Positions 9,901-14,707 of a stretch of 19,721 nt of DNA are shown piece after piece. The stretch is from an uncultured Clostridia bacterium. Its GTDB lineage: Bacteria > Bacillota > Clostridia > TANB77 > CAG-508. The translations under genes were made by a program, and so were the position numbers. Position 1 is the first letter of the stretch, and every line of letters starts with the position of its first letter. Under the pieces are notes generated by a model, which worked only from the letters and a program-made list of their open reading frames with translations, was not told the DNA's origin and made no database searches. The DNA is taken from assembly GCA_948946035.1 (NCBI GenBank), contig CARBKU010000009.1, positions 1-19,721 on the forward strand, read 5' to 3'.

Positions 9901-11530
9901 TTTCTGTTCCTATTGGACTAAAATTTTCTACTTCTGAAAAGTCTAAATCTGCTCCTAATGCTAAATATGAATTGCTAGCAAAATAATTTATTTTTTTAAA
10001 TTTTTCTATAGTATCTATAATATATGGATTTTCTTCTGTTCCATTTCCTTCATACTTTTCATATTGTAAATTTTCTTCTAATATTTCATTTGGTTGTTCC
10101 ATATCTTTTAAATATGGTAAACTTTTCTTATCTGAATTCATTTGCCATACATCATCAAAATCCCAATCTATATAATTTTCTTGTTTTAACATTTCATGTA
10201 TTGTTCTTGTTTCTCCTGCTATTTTAGAATCTTCTTCACTTATTCCTACTGTTTCTGGTGCCCAATATGAATTTTCTACTTTTAAATCTGTACTTCCTAT
10301 TATTCCTCCTATTGCAGTATAATCTGATACTTCTATCTTACCTAATGCATATGTATTTTTTATATATCCATTTTTTGTTATTACTCCTCCTGATAAAGCT
10401 GCACTTCCTACTATTCCCCCATAATAACCACCATTTCCTGTACTTTCTATTTTTACATCTGTATAAACATTTTCTACATTTGTATTCAAAAATTGATTAT
10501 ATTTATTATTTATCCAGACTCCACTATTGGACATTTCTCCTATCAATCCACCTACATTTATATTATCACTTTCTGTTTTTATATTTCCTATTGCATATGA
10601 TTTTTCTATTGTATGTTTAGAACCTGTTGTACGTCCTATTAGTCCTCCTACATATGTCCATGGTGAAGACTTTCCATTAAGCGACTCTATATTAGCTTCA
10701 CTATAATTTTTACTTATTATTGAACCTTCTGTCTGATTTCCTCCACTCAAAATACCTATTAGTCCTCCTGTATATATGTTTCCTCCTGTTAAATTATTTA
10801 TTATATTTATTTTGCTATTATTTCCTTCTATTGTTGCTATACCATCTATATATGCTGTTAGCCCCCCTATATAGCCTCTTGCACCTTTTTCTATTGTCTC
10901 TATTCTTCCATCTACACTAGAATTTCTTATTGTTCCTCCAGATTGATACCCTACTAATCCTCCTAAATATATAGGCCCTGTTATAGTTCCTTTTTCTGTT
11001 AGTATAATATTATTTATTTTTACGTTATCTATGTTTGAATTAGTCATTTTACCTACTAATCCTGCTACTTTTGATTCATAAGCTGAGTTTCTTGTTTCTG
11101 TTACACTAATATTATCCAATATAAGATTTATTACTGTAGCATTATTCATTTGCCCAAATAAACCTATATATTCATTTGTAGAATCAATTGTTAAATTACT
11201 TATTGTATGATAATTACCATCAAAAGTGCCAGTAAATGCTGTTGCTGCACCTATTATATCATATTCTTTTCCAGTCATATCTATATCTGCCATCAAGATA
11301 TAATTAGCAGAAAGATTATTTTCTACATTTGCTAAATCTTCTGCATTATATATTCCAATATATCCATCTGGTACTGTAGTTACACTAGCATTTAAATTTG
11401 TATCTTTAGCATTTGCCACTTTTTTTACATATGTGCTAACCTCAAAAAAAGCACACAAACCTAAAACTATCATTGCAATTAAACAACTTAAGATAATACC
11501 AATTTTTTTGTTTCCACTCAACTTTTTCAT
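1..11530 (-). CDS. Giant GLUG-repeat / Cna_B-repeat surface protein (3' end outside window)
   Basis: One open frame of 3,843 complete codons runs from ATG at 11530 to the left edge with no stop, so the gene is partial. Residues 1-43 form a signal/anchor: basic MKKLSGNKK, a hydrophobic stretch at about 11-29, and a possible cleavage after VANA near 41. Residues about 47-2990 hold seven supermodules of GLUG-type motifs (GGLIGYxxGG), expected to form a beta-helix rod. Each ends in a SYWxPETVGI / WDFxxxWxI / PYLK block. Residues about 3004-3200 form a separate, possibly lectin-like domain. Cna_B/SpaA-like domains follow at about 3203-3285, 3288-3400 and 3433-3520, with a glycine-rich hinge at 3410-3432, then three near-identical 106-residue Cna_B repeats. 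The likely role is an exported adhesin or surface stalk. That is inferred from domain families; no ligand can be read from sequence. The unseen C-terminus should carry a wall-anchoring signal. A strong RBS lies 6 bases upstream of the ATG. Confidence 0.93.
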   Translation of the reverse strand, partial: MKKLSGNKKIGIILSCLIAMIVLGLCAFFEVSTYVKKVANAKDTNLNASVTTVPDGYIGIYNAEDLANVENNLSANYILMADIDMTGKEYDIIGAATAFTGTFDGNYHTISNLTIDSTNEYIGLFGQMNNATVINLILDNISVTETRNSAYESKVAGLVGKMTNSNIDNVKINNIILTEKGTITGPIYLGGLVGYQSGGTIRNSSVDGRIETIEKGARGYIGGLTAYIDGIATIEGNNSKINIINNLTGGNIYTGGLIGILSGGNQTEGSIISKNYSEANIESLNGKSSPWTYVGGLIGRTTGSKHTIEKSYAIGNIKTESDNINVGGLIGEMSNSGVWINNKYNQFLNTNVENVYTDVKIESTGNGGYYGGIVGSAALSGGVITKNGYIKNTYALGKIEVSDYTAIGGIIGSTDLKVENSYWAPETVGISEEDSKIAGETRTIHEMLKQENYIDWDFDDVWQMNSDKKSLPYLKDMEQPNEILEENLQYEKYEGNGTEENPYIIDTIEKFKKINYFASNSYLALGADLDFSEVENFSPIGTETKPFDKILDGNGHKIINVNIESSSQYIGIFGRTNNSTIKNITLENIAITEKTNSGNVYVAGLVGLATNSNIENIKINGITIKEEGTSTNSIYLGGLVGQQTGGTTKNCYAEGEISTIAKAGTVHMGGLIGLTYNSVIIETSSSKVNIKSNLTGNKYIGGLIGYSQGTSATVGPTIRKSYSKVNIEESSTGNTYAGGLIGYVTNKNALEETYTIGNIQIGANTSNVGGLIGYINGNATSIDNAYTNVEIKGAGNNSSQIGGLVGYLNYATNHIKNTYAIGGIDVSSGKLGGLIGNINANVENSYWSLETIGINEGTSTVAGEIRTIEQMLTQENYIDWDFTNVWMIDAEGRSLPYLKNMEKPTEILVENLPESIQYEGEGTEENPYLIYTLKQLKYIKQRNKIGTYHYKLMNDIDASSDENFIPIGDANKAFTGTFDGNNHKISNLTIKSENEFIGMFGQMTDATVKNLTIDNIKVLGIRSSGNSFIGGLVGKAINSNIDNVKINGITMEENGAATNGYRYIGGLIGVLSGGTAKNCYAEGKIVTIDKLATGNIGGLIGWTDNSAVIETSSSKVDITNNYKSTTNIGGLIGYSQGISATVGPTVNKSYSKSNITNLSDSGYAYVGGLIGYAQNKNTISETYAMGNIEISTNTSYTGGLIGYISSNATTIDDSYTNVEILGTGNSSSQTGGIVGYAYNNTIHIQNTYAVGSIGVQNGKVGGLVGSISVNAINSYWSPAIVGISEEVSTLSGEARTVEQMLTKENYTEWNFSDIWAIEPNGKSLPYLKSMERPSEVLAENLEYANYEGAGTEENPYLIYTAKQLQYIKKKNSTNTYHYKIMNDIDVSELTKFVPIGNAKKPFTGVLDGNGYKINNVNIESSDQYVGLFGQTNNATIKNVILENINVKGIVSSGDSYVAGLVGLATNSNIENVKINGITVVEEGKATNGYRYIGGLIGYQNGGTVINSYTEGRIDTIAKSATGNIGGLVGWIQGSATVETSSSKVNITNNYTNNIAIGGLVGYLNSSTSGITINKSYSIANIEGSSSGFTYVGGLIGYANQYRTIIEQSYAIGNIKIGENTSYVGGLIGYIVGGYSWYSKEDKKSYTYRGGEVNNAYSNVKIEGIGNSSSQIGGLIGKLDFMLAFNNTYAIGKIDVQNYSILGGLIGINNFKTENSYWTPETVGISEQQSTISGETRTVFEMLSQENYTDWDFSDIWKIDQNRRSFAYLKDIDKPDEILEENFQYEKYAGNGTEENPYIIDNIQKFQNMNYFASNTYLKLIADFDFSEVKNYLPIATETRPFDKKLEGNGHKVSNLSIESTYDFTGIFGKIIDSTIKNIKIENINIVATKNSGYEYIGGLAGQSTNTTIENIEVKGVNISENGTITNDIYLGGLVGYQNGGIVKNCNVEGEIVTKEKLASGYIGGLVGYEYSSATIEKSNTKIDIVNNLTGTTNVGGLVGYSNATTMSKNYSKVNIDGSSSGNTSVGGLIGYIINKNIIEESYAVGNIKIGTNTSWAGGLIGYLNVNTIGTNNRTSIDNIYTNVEIEGIGNNQSQIGGLVGTIYSSSFDIKNAYAVGKIDVQNYSVVGGLIGNNNANAVNSYWSPETVGISEQNSTIGGETRTVFEMLTQANYTEWDFDNVWKIEPNRGSLPYLKNLERPNEILQENFQYEQYEGAGTEENPYIIDNIQKFENMNYFASNTHLLLGADLDFVEIENYIPVGTDSRPFDKILNGNDHKISNLNIKLSSENIAIFEKVANSTIKNMIVENINVEGTRSTGYTYVAGLAGKANNSTIENIKIKGITITEKGDITSNIYVAGLIGYQEEGTVKNCYTEGEILTKQKSASGYIGGLIGYTKGSGIIEESNSKINIKNNYTGTTNVGGLIGYLYGTSATVGPTINKSYSTVNIDGSNAGTTHTGGLIGYIHPNKTTIEQSYSIGKIQIGANTSNVGGLVGTSGYFSGAVSYTNIENAYSNVEIKGTGNNSSYIGGLMGSSYATIKNTYAIGKIDISNYKTTGGLVANGKEAIENSYWAPNLIYIRIANSTNIGEQRTIEEMLKQENYTNWDFTNIWEIKPNGGSTPYLKFAEQPSEILEENLSHVEYEGEGTETNPFLIYTIEDLQNIRLKDKIQKYYYKIMNDIDATDFGNFTPIGTHRDPFIGVLDGNGYKVSNLNIKSSEEYAGLFRHNEGTIKNLTVDNLTVNSNYTANATVYLGGLIGYNNGIVQDVEISGNVNNKGNITNLYMGQVVGYNEGVILSSKIKGTLNNTGTVINLYAGQAVGYNYNTVSSTYNSGILKNTGSVTNGYIGGIVGHNNGIIKISYNVGNINVSNIRTLIEGGIAGVSTDTIINTYSKGTTSINATTATIGGIVGQNSGNVTNTYTLDNIKKTVNTQTIGGITGTNSNTSATVTSSYWAIEGIEDQEGKGTLKTLEELKQQNTFENWNFAKIWSIEENENTPVFNNELENYYYKDGYWEWHTKPGNTSGTNIVIEPGAIMFSGHSSNTHRDYLYKHVDDYAGQKTYKFALDETKTNYSYYSDGAGFIFNANKENDKLSGYVLLFKSNKVYLYRLENVDTNELDRIETITSIVPYAEEIACVDKPDIDIHNLVITTTPSHVTVIDNDKRIMNINTDSSKHAGEDYGFISSGMVSQSNEVRFLEFGVEILMYNVPVLKVNEEDQPLENVKFQVRNSSRKIVREGFTNENGIYNMEGLRPGVYTLEEVIACSNYYALSTQIYTFRITDEGKAVDVNTGEEIELKIVNKKIRFQISVKNEWGEGVPGAKFHLYDKNGNIVRGEDGNPRVFTSGSDGIVHFTDIEHGNYTYVQIESGSGHRPSSGTHHVSIGKDGTVTFGNGSGGTITNTTIKGKVTITVSSGGKGGTGGTGGSGGGSGSGSGGLISGRPTGGISGIVLGVYDPSGNAVKDRDGNPIKITTNGEGVGETELPPGKYEIKIDSVPTGVIPPSISPIEITVKDDGTVEPNLEENPIDIPVEMVTATVTITKCKTGTKTGVPGAVIGLYKEDGSELLDSEGNQIKFTTGENGEIVLPSVEYGTYKYKELEAPEGYKLNSTMYSFKVNSEGAIVFVEDTNGIIYNDRIMSTEGATKLKKYRTGTTTGIAGAVIGLYKEDGSELLDSEGNQIKLTTGENGEVGLPSLEYGTYKYKELEAPEGYKLNSTMYSFKVNSEGAIVFVEDTNGIIYNDRIMSTEGATKIKKYRTGTTTGIAGAVIGLYKEDGSELLDNEGNQIKLTTGENGEVGLPSLEYGTYKYKEIEAPEGYKLNSTMYSFKVNSEGAIVFVEDTNGIIYNDR
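1235..1303 (-). other. Glycine-rich hinge coding segment
   Basis: This stretch of the giant gene encodes residues 3410-3432, made almost only of Gly with Ser, Thr and one Lys (for example GGTGGTGGSGGGSGSG). It separates two Cna_B-like domains from the downstream Cna_B block and probably acts as a flexible spacer. It is G-rich on the coding strand, unlike the AT-rich surroundings, because of the glycine codons. Confidence 0.85.
2678..11392 (-). repeat. Seven tandem GLUG supermodules inside the giant surface gene
   Basis: The Trp codon of the SYW landmark closing each module falls at 10262, 8990, 7703, 6380, 5105, 3821 and 2678. These correspond to residues 423, 847, 1276, 1717, 2142, 2570 and 2951. 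The periods are therefore 424, 429, 441, 425, 428 and 381 residues. Modules 1-6 each hold about eight GLUG-type motifs and module 7 about seven. Modules 2-7 open with YEGxGTEENPYLI, then an ALxxDIDF-like stretch and a DGNGHKI segment. Module 1 opens with a different sequence (VPDGYIGIYNAEDLANVE). Module 7 is shorter and more diverged, with GQVVGYNEG-type motifs. Motif counts come from reading the translation by eye and could be off by one or two. Confidence 0.9.
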
Positions 11531-11534
11531 AATA

Positions 11535-11543
11535 TTCTCCTTT
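11535..11543 (-). promoter_or_regulatory. Ribosome binding site of the giant surface gene
   Basis: The minus strand reads AAAGGAGAATATTATG, a near-consensus Shine-Dalgarno with the core at 11537-11543 and 6 bases to the ATG. It fixes the start at 11530, and the following codons give a classical signal sequence. Confidence 0.85.
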
Positions 11544-11574
11544 ATTCTAAAAATAGTTATTTGTTTTATTATTT

Positions 11575-11603
11575 ATTATAAAATATGAGCTTTTCTTTGT
11601 TAA
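11575..11603 (-). promoter_or_regulatory. Sigma-A-type promoter of the giant surface gene
   Basis: The minus strand has TTAACA at 11603-11598 and a perfect TATAAT at 11580-11575, separated by exactly 17 bases. Transcription would start near 11568, giving a leader of about 38 bases that contains the RBS. This is the best promoter match in the intergenic region. AT-rich DNA yields chance matches, but the perfect -10, ideal spacing and position support it. Confidence 0.7.
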
Positions 11604-11868
11604 TATATTAAATTTTTACAATTTTTTTAACTTCTTATTAACAATTACGGATAAGATCTTTTGTTATTTAATTTTTCATTTATGAAGTTTATATTACATT
11701 ATTGTTACTATAAACTTTTTTACTATTATCTTTAAAATCTATAATTTCTAAAATATTACGGATTATTGATTTTTAATAAAAATATATAAATAAAGATTAT
11801 ATCTTTTAAGCCTTGTTTAATTGTTTGTTTGCCAAATGTTAAATCAATTTATAAATGAAACAAAAATA
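11604..11868. other. AT-rich intergenic region with possible operator elements
   Basis: No gene is visible between the giant gene's promoter and the hsdS terminator. Two features stand out. A perfect 9-bp inverted repeat lies at 11685-11693 and 11709-11717 (AAGTTTATA / TATAAACTT, 15-base loop). The word ATTACGGAT occurs twice in the same orientation, at 11644-11652 and 11755-11763, 111 bases apart. Both lie upstream of the predicted transcription start, where regulators would bind. I recognise neither as the site of a known regulator, and the inverted repeat followed by T's on the plus strand could be a chance AT-rich hairpin. Confidence 0.4.
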
Positions 11869-11890
11869 CACGCATTTCATATTTTGCGTG
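11869..11890 (-). terminator. Intrinsic terminator overlapping the hsdS stop
   Basis: CACGCA at 11869-11874 pairs with TGCGTG at 11885-11890 around a 10-base loop. On the minus strand the stem is followed by TATTTTTG, a short U-rich tract. The hsdS stop codon (11879-11877) lies in the loop, so the hairpin overlaps the coding end. It should end the restriction operon transcript and insulate the giant gene. The six-pair stem, with four G-C pairs, is modest. Confidence 0.6.
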
Positions 11891-13061
11891 ATTTTATTTT
11901 ATTTTCGTTTAAATCATATTGCCTATTAATAAGTAGTGGCAATAAGTAATCTCTCAACGATTTTAATTCTTTATTTTCTATTTTGTTTTTTACAATTTTT
12001 TTATATATAGGTTTTACAATTTTTTCGTATTTTTTATATATTACTTTATTATATTCAAAATTTAAATATGGAATAGATGAACTTGCATGTAAGATGTTAG
12101 AGCCTGTTGCATATTTTCGTATAATTTTTTGAAATTTATCTGAATTGAATAATGCCCAAATAACACTTATATCTATTTCATTTTCCTTATCGTTTATCTT
12201 TTTCATTCCTGTAGAATATACTCCATCAAGTCCAATTCCTATTCTACCAACTGTACCATCAAAAGTTACTAATAATTCATCTGTTGAAACACTTGCTATA
12301 TCTCTATATTTTGAAGATATATACGTATTTCCAGAATCATCTATATCTCCAACTCTATAAAATTTTGAAAAATCTTCTTTGTATCCTTCATTATAAGATT
12401 TTGCTCCTGGTTCTACACCTTTTATATAATTAAATCTTTTTGCTGTTTTTATTACTTCCCATCCTTCTGGAATTTCCTTTTGTAATTCTTTATTCCAAAT
12501 CATTTTTCCACCTGATGATTTGTATGGCTTCCCTTTTTCATTTGGAAATTCAAATTGAAGAAACCAATAGTCATATATTGTTTTTGCCATATTTTCTAAT
12601 TCTGAATTTGCAACAATATTAGCATTTATTTTGTTGTCTAAAAGTGATAATAGTCTTACCATTTTCCTTTGTTTTTTTAAGTCAAAATCTTCGATTAGAA
12701 AATTCTCTAATATTTTCATAGTTAAAAATTTAGTTTGTGAACCTTGAGCTATCTTTTTTAAATGTTGCAGATTAATTTTTAGATTATAAAAAATATAATC
12801 AATGTCATATCCTTTTTTGGCTGTAATTACATATGTTCTTTGATATGCATTAAATTTACCTTTATAGCGTTGGCAATGAAAATTTCCTGATGCATTATTA
12901 CCTGCTAATAAAATAACATCATCATCAAATTCATATGTATCTATTCTTAATGGGTCTGGTGCACAAGTAAAATATGGATATTTTCCATTCTCAATTGCTG
13001 CATTAGAATCTAATTTTCCTGTTGTAATGTTACAAGTTTCAAATAGAGATATTTTACTCAT
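11877..13061 (-). CDS. hsdS: Type I restriction-modification specificity subunit HsdS
   Basis: This 394-residue protein has the normal length and two-half layout of HsdS, the subunit that chooses the DNA target of the R2M2S complex. The first target-recognition domain spans about residues 1-120, with NITTGKLDSNAA, LLAGNNASGNFH and NAYQRTYVI. The central conserved helix is at about 126-165 (KKQRKMVRLLSLLDNKIN), followed by YDYWFLQFEFPNEKGKPY and IPEGWEV, typical of this group. The second recognition domain spans about 205-340, and the closing helix about 346-384 (KELKSLRDYLLPLLINRQ). The start is supported by GGAGG at 13071-13075, nine bases upstream. It overlaps the hsdM 3' end by eight bases, so translation is probably coupled. 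The target sequence cannot be read from the protein. The gene looks intact. Confidence 0.95.
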   Translation of the reverse strand: MSKISLFETCNITTGKLDSNAAIENGKYPYFTCAPDPLRIDTYEFDDDVILLAGNNASGNFHCQRYKGKFNAYQRTYVITAKKGYDIDYIFYNLKINLQHLKKIAQGSQTKFLTMKILENFLIEDFDLKKQRKMVRLLSLLDNKINANIVANSELENMAKTIYDYWFLQFEFPNEKGKPYKSSGGKMIWNKELQKEIPEGWEVIKTAKRFNYIKGVEPGAKSYNEGYKEDFSKFYRVGDIDDSGNTYISSKYRDIASVSTDELLVTFDGTVGRIGIGLDGVYSTGMKKINDKENEIDISVIWALFNSDKFQKIIRKYATGSNILHASSSIPYLNFEYNKVIYKKYEKIVKPIYKKIVKNKIENKELKSLRDYLLPLLINRQYDLNENKIKSRKI

Positions 13062-13602
13062 GCAAAAATTCCTCCATTTCTTCTAATATCTCTTTTTTTA
13101 ATGTTTCATCATTAGCAAATATTTTATTAATTTTTTGTTTATATTCTTTCATTTTTTTATTAAATTCCTTTTGTGTTAATTCAACATACTCAACTTTAAC
13201 ATCAAAATATTGTCCAGCAAAAAATGAACAGTTATTTTCTTTTAGCTGGTCATAAGTTACTTCTACACTAAAGTCCTCTTTTTCTTCTTTCTTAGTAAAA
13301 ACATCTATTATTTTCTCTATTTCGTCTTCTCTTAGTACTGTTTTTTGGTTTTTACCTTCTTTTATTTTTTTTCCTAATTTTGATGCATCAACTAATATGG
13401 CTTTTTCTTCTTCATCTGTATTATCTAAAAATATAATACTTACATTTGTGCCTGTAGTTGCAAATATATTTGATGGCATTGATACTACACCTTTTATCAT
13501 CTTGTCTTCAATTAGTTTTTCCCTTATTTTCTTTTCTATTCCTGATTGTGCAGTTAAAAATCCAGTTGGAACCACTATTGCAGCTTTTCCGTTTTTTATC
13601 AA
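13054..13602 (-). CDS. hsdM: HsdM C-terminal fragment
   Basis: This open frame contains the C-terminal third of HsdM: KAAIVVPTGFLTAQSG, then VVSMPSNIFATTGTNVSIIF, typical methylase blocks after motif IV, and a lysine/glutamate-rich helical tail at the HsdS-facing end. The only start at its head is TTG at 13602, with no Shine-Dalgarno in front, so it is probably not an independent gene. It is the remainder of hsdM displaced by the A-run frameshift. It overlaps the hsdS start by eight bases. Confidence 0.8.
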   Translation of the reverse strand: MIKNGKAAIVVPTGFLTAQSGIEKKIREKLIEDKMIKGVVSMPSNIFATTGTNVSIIFLDNTDEEEKAILVDASKLGKKIKEGKNQKTVLREDEIEKIIDVFTKKEEKEDFSVEVTYDQLKENNCSFFAGQYFDVKVEYVELTQKEFNKKMKEYKQKINKIFANDETLKKEILEEMEEFLHE

Positions 13603-14707
13603 TTAATGAATATATTATATGCTGTATAAACATTAAATAAATTGACATAGATTCTTTTTTGTTTGCTGGTACTTTTGGTACTCCAGAAAAAAATCTATCT
13701 TTTAATTTATCATCTGCTAAAGTATCTCTATCATCACTAAAGTCTGTTTTAAAGGGTGGATTGCTTACAATATAATTAAATTGTGCTAATCTTGTTTTCT
13801 TTTCATTATAATGTGCTGGTTCAGTTAAGGTATTTCCATGTACTATATTTCCTAGTGAATGTACTAAATTGTTTAGTATAAGGTTTAATCGTAAAAATTC
13901 ATTTGATTTTTGTGAAATGTCTTGTGTGTATATTGTGCAATTTTCTTCTCCTATTTGATGCGCCAATGATAATACTAATGTTCCTGTACCTGCTGCTGGG
14001 TCATATACTGTTACATTTTTAATTTTTTCATCATCTTTAACTAATATTCTTGCTATTATTCTTGCAATTGAATTTGGGGTATAATATTCTGCGTATTTTC
14101 CAAAATCTTTATTGTAGTCTTTGATTAAATGTTCAAAAATTATAGCAAATGCATCATATTTTTGTTTAAATAGCTTTTCAAAACTAAATTCTACTAATTT
14201 GTCAATTATAGCTCTACAAAATTTTGACTTTTTATTTGTTTCTGTAATATATGGAGATAACTCATCAAATAGCCTTATTTTTTCTCCTCCTCCAGTTTGT
14301 ACAGAAAATATATCTATGTTAAAGTTTGCTATATCAACTAATGTTTTGTCAAATAATTTATAAAAGTTATCATCGTTTTTATGAGAAAATAAATTTGATA
14401 TTAAATGATCTGCTTTTAACTTGGCTGTGTCTGCTCCTAATTCAAATAATAAAAGTTTGTATTCTTCTTCTTTCATTTGATATAATGCTTTTTCTATATC
14501 TCTTGTTTCTTTAATTTTTGCTAAGTTTTTATTAACTTTTTTTACTTCATATATAAATTTATCGTTTAGAAATTTGTATAAAAATACTTCTGTAATAATT
14601 TTATATTCACTACTTGCATTGCCTAGTCCAAAGTTTGAACATACAGTTTTTATTTTGTCTATCATTTCTTTTGTCTTTGAAATTATTAATATTTCTTCTG
14701 CATTCAT
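13508..14707 (-). CDS. hsdM: HsdM N-terminal fragment (helical domain plus SAM-binding core)
   Basis: With the ATG at 14707 this frame gives 399 residues. The N-terminal helical domain spans about 1-190. Next come the KYAEYYTPNSIARII signature (about 204-218), methyltransferase motif I DPAAGTGTLV (about 236-245) and motif IV NPPF (about 316-319), which places the target adenine. The genuine HsdM sequence ends after about residue 371. The last 29 or so residues (KRKSCNSGSNW and onward) are out-of-frame and end at TGA at 13508. The fragment has the catalytic motifs but lacks the C-terminal part that contacts HsdS, so it is unlikely to work alone. Confidence 0.85.
   Translation of the reverse strand: MNAEEILIISKTKEMIDKIKTVCSNFGLGNASSEYKIITEVFLYKFLNDKFIYEVKKVNKNLAKIKETRDIEKALYQMKEEEYKLLLFELGADTAKLKADHLISNLFSHKNDDNFYKLFDKTLVDIANFNIDIFSVQTGGGEKIRLFDELSPYITETNKKSKFCRAIIDKLVEFSFEKLFKQKYDAFAIIFEHLIKDYNKDFGKYAEYYTPNSIARIIARILVKDDEKIKNVTVYDPAAGTGTLVLSLAHQIGEENCTIYTQDISQKSNEFLRLNLILNNLVHSLGNIVHGNTLTEPAHYNEKKTRLAQFNYIVSNPPFKTDFSDDRDTLADDKLKDRFFSGVPKVPANKKESMSIYLMFIQHIIYSLIDKKRKSCNSGSNWIFNCTIRNRKENKGKTN
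13592..13597 (-). other. A6 tract carrying the hsdM frameshift
   Basis: The coding strand reads GATAAAAAACGG. The upstream frame reads GAT AAA AAA CGG, while the conserved protein needs GAT AAA AAC GGA. One surplus A therefore explains the break. A run of six A is short for classical phase variation but can slip during replication or transcription, and it is also a typical site of sequencing error. Confidence 0.85.

Larger units (their letters stand above)
13054..14707 (-). pseudogene. hsdM: Type I DNA methyltransferase HsdM, split by a one-base frameshift
   Basis: Two overlapping frames together make one HsdM, the N6-adenine methyltransferase subunit that with HsdS also forms the core needed for restriction. 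Upstream of 13597 the frame gives the N-terminal and SAM-binding parts; downstream, the frame one base over gives the rest. Removing one A from the run of six rejoins them (SLIDKNGKAAIVVP) into a protein of about 551 residues, a normal length. The ATG at 14707 shares its A with the hsdR stop (TGATG); a TTG at 14710 is an alternative start. A weak AAAGGA lies at 14721-14726. The break could be a real mutation, a phase-variable tract or an assembly error. If real and uncorrected, modification, and probably restriction, would be lost. hsdR and hsdS remain open, which favours a recent, reversible or artefactual change. Confidence 0.88.

Noticed and set aside
27..11000. Many plus-strand open frames of 60-250 codons opposite the giant gene, including a 106-codon repeated one near the left edge
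   Set aside because: They are Leu/Phe/Ser/Pro-rich shadows of the purine-rich minus-strand gene. They have no ribosome binding sites, and their repetition simply follows the minus-strand repeats.
1..11400. CRISPR-like or non-coding tandem repeats in the left half
   Set aside because: All periodicity is in multiples of three, keeps one minus-strand frame and translates to GLUG and Cna_B protein motifs.
11780..11860. Possible cyclic-di-GMP riboswitch upstream of the giant gene (GGCAAAC and AAGGC words on the minus strand)
   Set aside because: The conserved core and paired stems cannot be completed, and the segment lies upstream of the predicted transcription start at about 11568, so it would not be in the leader.
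11877..13061. Phase-variable hsdS inversion system
   Set aside because: Only one full-length hsdS is present, with no partial hsdS copies, inverted repeats or recombinase gene in the window.
13592..13600. Programmed -1 ribosomal frameshift at AAAAAAC in hsdM
   Set aside because: The heptamer looks like a slippery site, but moving from the upstream to the downstream frame needs a +1 shift (or -2), not -1. I also see no strong stimulatory stem downstream.
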